A stretch of DNA of 64,000 bases from Sesamum alatum. Taxonomy: Eukaryota; Streptophyta; Magnoliopsida; Lamiales; Pedaliaceae. Below the pieces are notes generated by a model. The model was not told the origin of the DNA and did not search any database. It saw nothing but the letters and a program-made list of their open reading frames with translations. Numbering within the stretch: the first letter of the stretch is position 1; each line of letters starts with the position of its first letter. Below, piece by piece: positions 12,401 to 22,665 of this stretch. A program made the position numbers and the translations under genes. The stretch spans positions 17,411,264 to 17,475,263 of the forward strand of contig JACGWO010000005.1 in the NCBI GenBank assembly GCA_034509735.1, in the 5' to 3' direction.

Positions 12401-13030
12401 TATGTGTATATTGATCATTTGTTTATTTTGAATTATTATTGATAAATTTTAAAATATTATTATACTGTATATTGAACATTGTAATAATATATTTGTTGCT
12501 TAAAAAATATCGTTATTTTTTTTTTAAAAAAAAAAAAAAAAAACATAGCAGCACGGGTCCTCTAAATGATGCACTATGTTCAAGTGTCGGATTTAGCAAT
12601 GACCGACACATCATCAACAAGGTATGTGATGTTACAATCTGAGAAATAAATGATCGACAATTATGTCTTTACACAATGATGTCTGGTCGAGGTATTTAAA
12701 CTTTCATTCCTCTTTTTGCTTTTTTCTTTCATTTGGATTCAAATTGCTTAGTCTCTTCGTCTCTTCTTCTAGGCTTTCACTAGCATATCATCTTTATACA
12801 TTTATATGGTACAACATATATATATATATATGCTTTTTGAACATTCGATTAACAAGTATGTATTTGGTATGTTGCTCTTGTATTCTTAAATCCAAAGAGC
12901 ATTACAATACAACAATAATGTTTTTTTCAAAGTGAAGCGATAAAATATTATTTTATTTTGAATAAATTGATTACAATCATTTATATCAAATATTTTATAT
13001 TTAATAATTTATGAATAATTATAACAATTT
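12401..13030. other. AT-rich intergenic stretch
   Basis: Contains poly-T/poly-A at about 12518-12542 and a (TA)n run near 12815-12830. No gene or element boundary found. Confidence 0.5.
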
Positions 13031-13140
13031 ATATTACTCACATACTATAGAGTAGAACTACCCCTACTATTAAATAGAACAACATCCCACGCTGGCGTAA
13101 TTCGAACTTATGATTTTAAAAGTCATGGGGCCTCAACTTC

Positions 13141-16100
13141 CACTACAAAAAAACAAGGAATTTCTAACGGCTTTTTTGGAACGACCATGTGGCTGTTCCA
13201 ACATGAATGACTTTTGCCACAAATTTGTAACGAAAAACATTTCATGACATCATTTTGAAACTCCAAAAAAATTTAACATTTTGTAACGGCTATACCGATT
13301 CAAAAGCCGTTCCAAATAACATGTATAAAAAAAACAGTTACAAAAATTTAGGCCGTCATAATTTATAACGGCTTTTGCAATTCCTCGTGAAGTTTGGAAC
13401 GGTTCAACTTATTTGACAAGTGAACCGTTCCAAAGGATGTACGAAAAGTCGTTCCAAATATATAAATGAAAAAAATGTTATAAATGACGTCCCAAAAAAC
13501 ATCGATCGTTACTACTTTCACATTATTTTTGGCACGACTTTATTATTTCATTCAAGTCGTCCCAATTTGTAACGGCTTTTACAATTCCTCGTGAATTTTG
13601 GAACGGTTCAACTTTTTTGACAAGTGAACCGTTCCAAACAATGTCCGAAAAGTGGTTCCACATATATAAATGAAAAAACGTTACAAATGGTGTTCCAAAA
13701 AAATCGGTCGTTACTAATTACACATGGTTTTTGGCACGACCTTATTATTTTGTAACGATTTTTTAAAGTAAGAAAAGTCGTTACAAGGGCCGCATCAAAT
13801 ACCGTTACAAAATTTCGGCGGAAAATTTAAAATTTTTGAGAGGATTCCTCTTAATTAATTGGCCGTCTCAAAAGCTATACCAAAATCCATCCAAGAATTT
13901 AATATTTAAAACCCGTGGAAAAAGTCGTTACAAAAGCAGTCACTTTCAAAAACTTGTGTTTTCAAGTACAATATCTTAAAATTCGGGCACCCGATTTATA
14001 CCAAATTTAAGTATATATAAGAATATGTCAATTAGATCAAGTCCGATGGTATGATTTAAAATCAAATGGCCTGATTGAACGGTACACCATCTTCAATGAT
14101 TATGCTTATGTTCCGGATACGATATCTCGACATTAATGTACCTGATAAGTCTAAAACGTTACGAATGTAATTTTCTATCTATTACATAATATCTAACGGC
14201 TTGATCTGAATTCTGACGGCCCGATTAATCTATGCAGTTCAACAATGTAAGATGATAGATACATCAATGTAATACTAACATTTATGAATATACAAATTTA
14301 TCGCATGTTGTGAACATATATCATTATTATCTATGAAATATTTTTATGTATTTCAATTGCATTATTCCACATAATGGATACTTTTCTAAAAAAATTAATT
14401 GTTAAGTACGAATTTTGTTTTATTTAATGGAGATTTTAATAAAAAGAAAAATTTAATATTTAAAACCTGTGGAAAAAGCTGTTACAAAAACAATTACTTT
14501 AAAATACTTATGTTTTGAAGTATGATATCTTAAAATCCGGGCACCCGATTTATACAAAATTTAAGTATATATAAGAATATGTCAATTAAATCAAATTCGA
14601 TGTTATGATTTAAAATTAGATGGCCTGATTGAACGGTACACCATCTTCAATGATTATGCTTATATTCCGGGTACGATATCTCGACATTCGTGTGCCCGAT
14701 AAGTCTAAAACTTTACGAAATATAATTTTCTGTCTATTACATCATATCTAACGGCTTGATCTGAATTCTGACGGCTCGATTAACCTATACAGTTCAAAAA
14801 TATAAGATGATAGTTACATCAATGTAATACTAACATTTATGAATATACAAATTTATTGCATGTTGTGAACATATATCATTGTTATCTATGAAATATTTTT
14901 ATATATTTCAATTGCATTATTCCACATAATGGATATTATTCTACACAATTTAATTGTTAAGTACGGATTTTGTTTTATTTAATGGATATTTTAATAAAAA
15001 GAAAATTTTAATATTTAAAACCTGTGGAAAAAGCCATTAGAAAAGCAGAAACTTTAAAAAACCTATATTTTCAAGTACGATATCTTAAAATCCGGGCACC
15101 CAATTTATACCAAATTTAAGTATATATATAAGAATACGTCAATTAGATCAAATCCGATGGTATGATTTAAAATCAGATGGCCTGATTGAACGGTACACCA
15201 TCTTTAATGATTATGCTTATGTTCCGGGTACGATATATCGACATTCGTGTACCCGATAAGTCTAAAACTTTACGAAATATAATTTTCTGTCTATTACATA
15301 ATATCTAACGGCTCAATTTGAATTCTGACGGCCCAATTAACCCATGTCGTTCAACAATGTAAGATGATAGTTACATCAATGTAATACTAACATTTATGAA
15401 TATACAAATTTATCGTATGTTGTGAACATATATCATTGTTATCTATGAAATATTTTTATGTATTTCAATTTCATTATTCCACATAATGGATACTTTTCTA
15501 CAAAATTTAATTATTAAGTACAGATTTTGTTTTATTTAATGGATATTTTAATAAAAAGAAAATTTTAATATTTAAAACTCGTGGAAAAAGCCTTTACAAA
15601 AACAGTCACTTTAAAAAATTTATATTTTCAAGTACGATATCTTAAAATCCGGGCACACGATTTATACCAAATTTAAGTATATATAAGAATATGTCAATTA
15701 GATCAAATCCGATGGTATGATTTAAAATCAGATGGCCTGATTGAATGGTACACCATCTTCAATGATTATGGTTATGTTTCGGATACGATATCTCGACATC
15801 TGTGTACCCGATAAGTCTAAAACTTTACGAAATGTAATTTTCTGTCTATTACATCATATCTAACGGCTTGATCTGAATTCAAAAGGCCCGATTAACCTAT
15901 GCAGTTCAACAATGTAAGATGATAGTTACATCAATGCAATACTAACATTTATGAATATACAAATTTATCACATGTTGTGAACATATATCATTGTTATCTA
16001 TGAAATATTTTTATGTATTTCAAATGCATTATTCCACATAATGGATACTTTTCTACAAAATTTAATTGTTAAGTACGGATTTTGTTTTATTTAATGGATA

Positions 16101-17918
16101 TTTTAATAAAAAGAAAATTTTAATATTTAAAACTCGTGGAAAAAGCCTTTACAAAAACAGTCACTTTAAAAAATTTATATTTTCAAGTACGATATCTTAA
16201 AATCCGGGCACCCGATTTATACCAAATTTAAGTATATATAAGAATATGTCAATTAGATCAAATCCGATGGTATGATTTAAAATCAGATGGCCTGATTGAA
16301 TGGTACACCATCTTCAATGATTATGCTTATGTTTTGGATACAATATCTCGACATCTGTGTACCCGATAAGTCTAAAACTTTACGAAATGTAATTTTCTGT
16401 CTATTACATCATATCTAACGGCTTGATCTGAATTCAAAAGGCCCGATTAACCTATGCAGTTCAACAATGTAAGATGATAGTTACATCAATGTAATACTAA
16501 CATTTATGAATATACAAATTTATCACATGTTGTGAACATATATCATTGTTATCTATGAAATATTTTTATGTATTTCAATTGCATTATTCCACATAATGGA
16601 TACTTTTCTACAAAATTTAATTGTTAAGTACGGATTTTGTTTTATTTAATGGATATTTTAATAAAAAGGAAAATTTATTATTTAAAGCCCGTGGAAAAAG
16701 CCTTTACAAAAGCAGTCACTTTAAAAAACTTATGTTTTCAAATATGATATGTTAAAATCCGGGCACCCGATTTATACCAAATTTAAGTATATATAATAAT
16801 ATGTCAATTAGATCAAATCCGATCGTATGATTTAAAATCAGTTGGCCTGATTGAACGGTACACCATCTTCAATGATTATGCTTATGTTCCGGGTACGATA
16901 TCTCGACATCCGTGTACCCGATAAGTCTGAAACTTTACGAAATATAATTTTTTGTCTATTACATCATATCTAACGACTTGATCTGAATTCTGACGGCCCA
17001 ATTAACCCATGCAGTTCAACAATATAAGATGATAGTTACATCAATGTAATACTAACATTTATGAATACACAAATTTATCGCATGTTGTGAACATATATCA
17101 TTGTCATCTATAAAATATTGTATTTCAATTGCATTATTCCACATAATGGTTACTTTTTTACAAAATTTAATTGTTAAGTACGATTTTTTATTTAATGAAT
17201 AATTTAATTTAAAATAATAAAATATTTGGAATACTTTTAGGGACGGATTTATCAAATATCATAGTTTGTCATTCAATTTGTAACACCTTTAGTATTATTT
17301 TTTGTAATACCTTTAAAAAATAAGTAAATTTTTGTAATTTTAGAAAATAATTTTCTGTAATTATTAAAAAAAATCTGAATATATTTCCTTGTTTTTTTTC
17401 TTCGAATTTTTCGGTTGCACCAAACGGTAACAGAAACAAAATCAAAATAGTAACAAATGTAGTTACAAAAACGGTTGCAGCAAGCGTTACAACGGTCGTT
17501 CCAAAGGTTATGAAAAAAGTAATCACTAATATCGAAATAAAGTCGTTACAAAATAATGTCAAGTCGTTACAAAAAGAATGCAAAAAATTGTTCCAAATCC
17601 GATGCCAAGCTATGACAGTGTGTGTTACAATAGCCGTTCCAAAATAAATATAATAAAGTTATATTGGCCGTTCCAAAAACAAATCCAAATTCATTTTTTC
17701 CATTCGGTCAAGTATTGTAACGACCGACTTAGGCCGTTGCAATAGCCGTTTCAAATTGTAATGGCTTTCAGCTAAGCCGTTACAAATATTTTGTAACTCA
17801 TGAAATTGCGACTAATTCTTTGGCAGTTCCAAAAGCCGTTATAAAGTCAAAAAGCTGTTCCAAATTAATGATTTGGCCGTTACAGAAGCAGTTACTATAA
17901 AATAATTTTTTTGTAGTG
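13141..17918. mobile_element. Non-autonomous CACTA (En/Spm-type) transposon
   Basis: Termini are CACTACAAAAAAAC at the left and, as reverse complement, CACTACAAAAAAAT at the right. Both subterminal regions (13150-13890 and 17440-17900) are packed with copies of CCGTTCCAAA/CCGTTACAAA in both orientations, as expected for transposase binding sites in CACTA elements. The flanks end TTC and begin TC, consistent with a 3-bp target duplication that lost one base; joining the flanks restores a plausible continuous tRNA-like sequence. No transposase is present, and most of the interior is a tandem array. An apparent minus-strand ORF at 17269-17583 is a translation of the motif repeats. Confidence 0.85.
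13898..17228. repeat. Six-copy tandem array with a 555-bp unit inside the CACTA element
   Basis: Copies begin near 13898, 14452, 15007, 15564, 16119 and 16674, i.e. steps of 554-557 bp. Landmarks such as CCGGGCACCCGATTTATA, GATGGCCTGATTGAACGG and CGACATTCGTGTACCCGATA recur once per unit. Copies four and five are nearly identical, while the first and last are the most diverged. That pattern suggests recent expansion in the middle by unequal exchange. The units have no ORF. Diverged single units occur in the second CACTA element at about 40590-40990 (same strand) and 43783-44245 (opposite strand). Confidence 0.9.
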
Positions 17919-17967
17919 TCCGCCAATTGATCTACGACTCATTGGCATAATATATAATATATGTCTT

Positions 17968-18205
17968 GGGAAAAAAGAAAGCAACCCCCTGTGATATTGT
18001 AAATGAGCAAATAACCCCCCCCCCCATGAAAAACAAAATAGCAATTTACCTCCCTGTGTTTTTTAAAATGAATCAATTTACCTCCTTGTGTTTTTTGTAA
18101 ATTGCTCCATTTTAAAGAACATAGGGAGGTAAATTGCTATTATTTTTTCATAAGGGGTAATTTGCTTATTTGCAATATCACAGAGAGGTAAATTGCATTA
18201 ACTCC
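17968..18205. mobile_element. 238-bp MITE, second copy of the 12070 family
   Basis: Ends GGGAAAAAAGAAAGCAACCCCC and the reverse complement GGAGTTAATGCAATTTACCTC; nearly the whole element is a hairpin with ATTGCTCCATTTTA in the loop region. It is flanked by TATATGTCTT (17958-17967 and 18206-18215), a perfect 10-bp target duplication. Confidence 0.85.
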
Positions 18206-18232
18206 TATATGTCTTGTTCGGTTACAAGATCT

Positions 18233-18900
18233 GTTCTTTTTTTTTCTTTTTGTCTTCACAAGTCAGAGTAATTTGATTATAATTTTGGAAAGCATTCAAA
18301 AAGCTCAACAACTCACGTTCTGATGTAGAATCCACCAATAAATCAATCATAGACAAGGGATAGGACTCTTTTGGGCATACTTTGTTTAAATCTGTAAATT
18401 CCACGCACATTTTTCATTTTCTATTGGACTTGGGTACTAATATAACATTTGTCAACCATTTTGGATTCAGTATCAGGTGGATATATCCTGCCCCTAACTA
18501 TTCTACCTTTTCTTCAGTGATCGTGTTGCGTTCCACCCTGAAATCTTCATTTTTTCTGCTTAACAGGACGCAATGTTTTGAAAATTGGATTGGAGATCAA
18601 AAACGAACAAGTTATTGGGTTACTGCATCACTGATCCGACCGATTGGATCGGACTCAAAAAACCGATGAACCCAAATTATCGCGTCCAAGGCAAAACTCA
18701 AGAATTGTTTCTCAAGAACTCCAGTATTTCCTCTTGCAATTGGGGACTCATTAAAGTTCCTATTCTCATTCTCTTTTTTGGGGGTTTTCTTCCTATAAGG
18801 TTATGGTCATCACCTCCTCCATGGCCTCAATCTTATCCATCTTCTAGCTTAGGCTTTTTACTTTCTGAGGCCTTTGCTTCCATTTTCACCTCCTTCTCTC
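18233..18900 (-). pseudogene. Ty3/gypsy reverse-transcriptase remnant (old Tat-type element)
   Basis: On the minus strand, 18900-18690 translates to a linker block (RMRIGTLMSPQLQEEILEFL) and 18590-18233 to the start of reverse transcriptase (PKWLTNVILVPKSNRK, then MCVEFTDLNKVCPKESYPL, then LLSFLNAFQNYNQI). The first catalytic-core motifs are seen, but the YxDD region is missing because the sequence ends at about 18233. There are several stops and frameshifts, and the usual stretch between linker and RPVKQKK is replaced by about 110 bases of unrelated sequence (18578-18690) that resembles 5120-5200. This is an older, more decayed relative of the element at 19104-28759, which is inserted next to it. 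Confidence 0.75.
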
Positions 18901-19103
18901 GTATCCTTTCCTCATGAAAAGTTCTTTTTTTTGTCCTTTAGACTTCTCAATAGCTTTTAGGGAATTTATGTGGCATTAATATTCCCTAGTCCTCATTTGG
19001 TCTCCCAACTCCTTTTGATGTCGAAAACTTCATCCTCGTGTAATTTGCTGACGCCACAACTTTTCGACATTCCGTAATCGTCATTCAGATTGATTGTAGT
19101 GCC
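18901..19103. other. Internal sequence of the older gypsy element
   Basis: Unassigned sequence continuing into 28760 once the young Tat element is removed. The join (about 19085-19103 plus 28765-28870) resembles 29375-29470, which suggests a duplicated LTR-derived block of the older element. Confidence 0.4.
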
Positions 19104-19557
19104 TGATATTGCCTAAATATAAAATACAATCGAAGTCAACAAGATCAACACGAAAAATAAGAATTAAATAGAATATTACTTTATTGATTTAAGAATTGGG
19201 TACACAATCCTCGATACGTAGTAGTAGAACAAATGATTTCTCCTCTCTCCAAAAGTCCCCTTTTTTTCTTACAAGAAGTAATATTTATACTACTAGTTTA
19301 AATAAGGTAAGTTGAGGGTATTCTCTAAATCACCCCTAACCTAACCTTGGGAAGTTACTTAAGGCAACATTATGGGGGATTTTTGAGTAATTTATCATAT
19401 CCATCTTAATTACTCCTACCCCATGATCATCTCTTTAATTTCATTTCTTGAGCTCCTTTCCTTCTTTTGCTCCTTCTTTCTTGCTCCTTCTTCAATTGCT
19501 AATTATGAGAATTAAAGCCTCATAAATCAGAATTTGATTTTAGGACCTTCCATATAA
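19104..19557 (-). repeat. 3' LTR of the Tat element
   Basis: Pairs with 28296-28759. Plus-strand start TGATATTGCCTAAATA; its other end is CCATATAA where the partner has CCATATCA, so the terminal dinucleotide here has mutated. Confidence 0.9.
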
Positions 19558-19574
19558 CTAGCCCCCCAAAGTCC
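19558..19574 (-). promoter_or_regulatory. Polypurine tract of the Tat element
   Basis: Minus-strand GGACTTTGGGGGGCTAG lies directly before the 3' LTR, the position and composition needed for priming of plus-strand DNA synthesis. Confidence 0.7.
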
Positions 19575-19693
19575 CAATTATTGGAAATAGAATAATTGGG
19601 ATTTGATTGGCAATCTTCTTTCTTTTAGTGAGTATCTTCCTTCCTTTGGCAAGTGTTCCTCCTTGTTTTGGTAAGCATTCTTTGTTGGAGGTC

Positions 19694-19701
19694 TATAAAT
19701 A
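19694..19701 (+). promoter_or_regulatory. TATA box for the antisense gene
   Basis: TATAAATA on the plus strand, about 215 bases upstream of the antisense start ATG at 19913. A start site near 19725 would give a leader of about 190 bases. The match is seen; promoter activity is inferred. Confidence 0.5.
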
Positions 19702-19912
19702 CTTGAATTTACACCCATGAGGCTTTTCGTCACTTCTCTTCTTAGAGCAATCCTTGGGTCCCTAGAGCGTTTTCTCCTCTGTGTTATCTTTGATTTCTTC
19801 CGAATATCGAACCGAAAAGGTACACTTCGCTTTTAATTTCAAGAAGTCTTCGTTTCCATTTTGCTTTCTTGCTTTGTCTGTGTTTTCCACATATATATAC
19901 TCTTTCGCATCA

Positions 19913-22197
19913 ATGTCTTCCTCCCATGACTCTGATGTCTCTCCGAATAGAGTAGGTCCCTCTTTGCCCAATTCGTCTCGTCGACTCGGCCATGAGGGAG
20001 GTCGTGGCGCAGCCCTGCGGGCTGGTCGAGGACGCCACCTCGACTAGCCTGCTGGTTGAGGTGGCTCCTCACTCTCCGCTGGTCGAGGCAGCCTCGACCA
20101 GCTTCCTGGTCGAGGTGACGCCCTCGACCAGGCTAGTCGAGGTGGCGTCCTCGACCAGGCTGGCCGAGGCGAGTCTTCTCGCCTCGGCCGGCGTGGTCGG
20201 GGCGATTCTTCCCGCCCCAATCCTTCATCTCTTGGTGGGGGATCGTTGCATCGTCGGCTGTCTAGTGTTCCTGGGGCTTTGAACCCAATCATTATAGATG
20301 ATGATGAGGATAGTTTTGCTTTAGAAGTTATCGAGGCCATTCGCAATCTCACCGATTGTCCGACCGATTCTTTAGATGTTTCGTTTGACTTCGCCTCTTA
20401 TTCTCCCAAGGCTGTTAGTCCCAAATTTCCTTTAGGTGTCATGGAAGATTTGGGTGAATGTTCTTCAGCGCCCAAACCTCGTTGTCGTGTCATGGACGCG
20501 GATGTTTGTGATAGTGTCATTTCTTTAGAGGAACTCCGTTTCTTAGAAGAGCATCATAATTCCTCTCCTCCAGTTGAGTTTCTTCTTCCCACCTCCGGGG
20601 ATAGGATTAAGTGTCCCCCTCCCGGCTTTTTCACCGCGTACTCCGTATATTTCTCTTCGGGTTTTTTCCTTCCTCCCCATCCTTTGTTAGTGGAAATTAT
20701 TAGGAGTAAGCCTTTGCATTAGCCAACTTACTCCCAACTCTTTCATGTTCTTCTTGGGTTTTCTTCGTCGTTTTGAGGACTTAGAGCTTCATCCTTCCAT
20801 AGAGGCCATTCATACTCTTTTCACTATAAAGAAGGTGTTAAATGATTCATACTTTTTCTTTTATCCTCGGAGCGGGTGCAAGTTTCTTGACGAGTGTTCT
20901 TCGTCCTGTGGTCCTTGGAAAGAGAGGTTTTTTTTACGTTCGGGATTCTGAGTGGGGGCTTTGTGCTCCCTGGGGGGATTCCTCCATTGCCCTTCCTCCT
21001 AGCCACGATCTGAAAATGTCCTTTATTGCAGCGGGATCGTTTGATGACGTCTTTAACTTATCACGCCTGTTTTCTGATGGTATTATCTTTTTCCCTTGTC
21101 TTTTTATATTTATGTGGGATGAATTGTGCCTAAATTGTCCACTTGTTATTTTTCTTCTTGCAGGAAAGAAAATCTCTTTGGGGGAAGTCCGTCGCTTCAA
21201 GGCTGTCCGAGACAACCCCTCCGAAAACTCCTCTCGGGCTCGACCTCCTCCTAGCGGTAGGAATCAGAGCGAGCGACGGGGTTCTAGTCCCCAGCGACTG
21301 CGAGACGCCTCAGGAGGTCGCCGTTCACCGCCTCCGAGTTCTGCAGGGGGGGTTCCAAGCATCCCCGTGAGGCTTCATCTGACCTCCCCCGCCCTGGACT
21401 TGGGAAAGGCTATTTTACTTACGGGACCAACCAACGTGAGGGGGTGTTTTCTTATTGGGATGCGGCTGACGTCGACATAGCTCGGGAAAAGCTTGTGTCT
21501 AGTGGTCAGTGATTTTGACGTGTCTAAATTTGCTGACCTCTCTGATGATGGATTCGTGAGCATGCTTTGCGGTGAGTCAGCGAGGGTAAGTTGTTCTCCC
21601 CTTTTCTTTACTTGAGTTTTCTTGCAATAGATATTTATTGCCCCTTGCTCTCTTATTCTGCTTTCTTTTGTAGGTTAACACTTTAGCTGAGGTGGCTCAC
21701 CAACGCTTTGAGAAGTATCAGAGTGAAGTGAGCTGATTATGATTGGCTTTAGCTGAGGCGAACAAGGCTAAAGAACGTCTAGCAGGGGAGTTGGTTGACT
21801 CTATTTCTCTTGGCAAGGAGCTCAGGGATGCCCTGCGCAAGGAAGAGGCATCTGGATCCAAGTTCCTTAAGTCTGAGGCTGGGAGGATGTACTTAGAGTG
21901 TGTGAGGTCCGACTTCAAGGAAGAGTTTGAGAACTCAGGGGCTTTGAACGAGCTGCTCTCGCGAAGGCTGAAGATTTGTATGACCAAACCATTCGTTACT
22001 GCCGAGCCACTCTTCGCTCTAGTGGGCGTTTCCTAGGGGAGGATTTCCTATTTCTGGATCCTTCGGTGCCCGAGTTAGGAGGAACCGAAGATGGGGGAGA
22101 GGTCACAGTTGTTCCTTCACTCGGAGGGGATGTTAATGCTCCCCCTGCATATCCTGCGGCTGAGGTTGCTCCACCCGAGGCGGTTGCGAACCCTTGA
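19913..22197 (+). pseudogene. Antisense gene of the Tat element (Transposase_28-type protein), decayed
   Basis: A gene-like unit runs opposite to gag-pol. It starts ATG at 19913 (MSSSHDSDVSPNRVGPSLP). The middle part has PPPGFFTAYSVYFSSGFFLP, then FLRRFEDLELHPSIEAIHTL and RDSEWGLCAPWGDS, which I recognise as the plant family named putative gypsy-type transposon protein (Pfam Transposase_28, from memory). Two canonical plus-strand introns are visible: 21080-21163 (GTATTATC...TTGCAG) and 21586-21673 (GTAAGTT...TTGTAG); splicing each restores frame. A charged helical segment follows (LAEANKAKERLAGELVDS), and the end is EVAPPEAVANP with a stop at 22197. It is broken by stops in a palindromic repeat (20045-20190), a TAG at 20720, and shifts near 20740, 20930, 21400 and 21960. 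The function of this family is unknown. Confidence 0.75.
20005..20205. repeat. GC-rich palindromic minisatellite in the antisense gene
   Basis: Repeated GTCGAGG / CCTCGACCAG units alternate in orientation about every 20-25 bases (for example CTGGTCGAGG, CCTCGACCAG, CTAGTCGAGGTGGC), so the segment can form many small hairpins. On the plus strand it encodes degenerate LVEVA/TRLVE repeats in one frame; unit changes have moved the antisense reading frame. Confidence 0.75.
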
Positions 22198-22665
22198 TTT
22201 ATCCTTGCTTTACAATGTTATTCCTTTGGATTAGTATATGAGAACTCATTGTCGTATTTAAGTTGTTATGAATGTTCTAAGGATTTGGAAATTTATTTTT
22301 ATGCTATCGCTATTCGGACTTACATCTTTCTTGTTTCTATTTGTAATTTGTGTTTGTTCTTTCTTTCAAATTGGTTTTCATGTAAGGAATTCCCATGCTT
22401 TGAAATTCTCGTGTGTTTTATATTTTTGCCTTTTCACTCGGGGGGGGGGGGGGGGGGGGGCGGTACCGCCCCTCAAGGTAGTAGTGTGTTGGCGTAATTT
22501 CCAGGCAAGCGTGCATTTGCGAGCCTTTTGGATTTTTCTATGTGACTTTTTTAGTCATTACGTTGTGTCTTGGTTTTGGGAAGTGCTTGTGTCAAGTGAA
22601 AGTAATAGATCGAAACTGAATGCGAAATTTCATACTTTTATTTATTACATCAATCACATATCACA
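22198..22665. other. Spacer between antisense gene and integrase end, with a G20 run
   Basis: Non-coding stretch of the Tat element between two converging genes. A run of about 20 G lies at 22441-22460. No terminator-like signal is clear. Confidence 0.6.

Larger units (their letters stand above)
13040..17946 (-). repeat. tRNA-like (SINE-type) sequence split by a CACTA insertion
   Basis: Joining 17946-17919 to 13140-13040 on the minus strand gives GCCAATGAGTCGTAG-ATCAATTGGCGG-AAGTTGAGGCCC...AAGTTCGAATTACG. The blocks GTAG-ATCAATTGGC and AGTTCGAAT resemble tRNA A and B boxes spaced as in a tRNA, which is the usual head of plant SINEs. The body beyond 13085 is AT-rich and its end is not defined. 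It could also be a tRNA relic or part of another repeat. Confidence 0.4.

Noticed and set aside
13080..13140. Functional tRNA gene on the minus strand
   Set aside because: The tRNA-like sequence is interrupted by a 4.8-kb insertion, has mismatched arms and lacks a proper acceptor stem.
17269..17583. Minus-strand ORF with hydrophobic repeats (FVTTFVT type)
   Set aside because: Translation of the repeated GTTACAAA/CCGTTCC motifs in the CACTA subterminal region.
20005..20205. Possible CRISPR-like array of short GC-rich repeats
   Set aside because: Units alternate in orientation, spacers are not unique, and the setting is a plant retrotransposon.
20044..20352. Minus-strand ORF rich in Pro/Arg opposite the antisense gene
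   Set aside because: Shadow frame of the palindromic GC-rich repeat.
22441..22460. G20 run as an assembly gap or functional G-quadruplex
   Set aside because: Long homopolymers occur elsewhere in the element; no supporting structure, and length may be a sequencing error.
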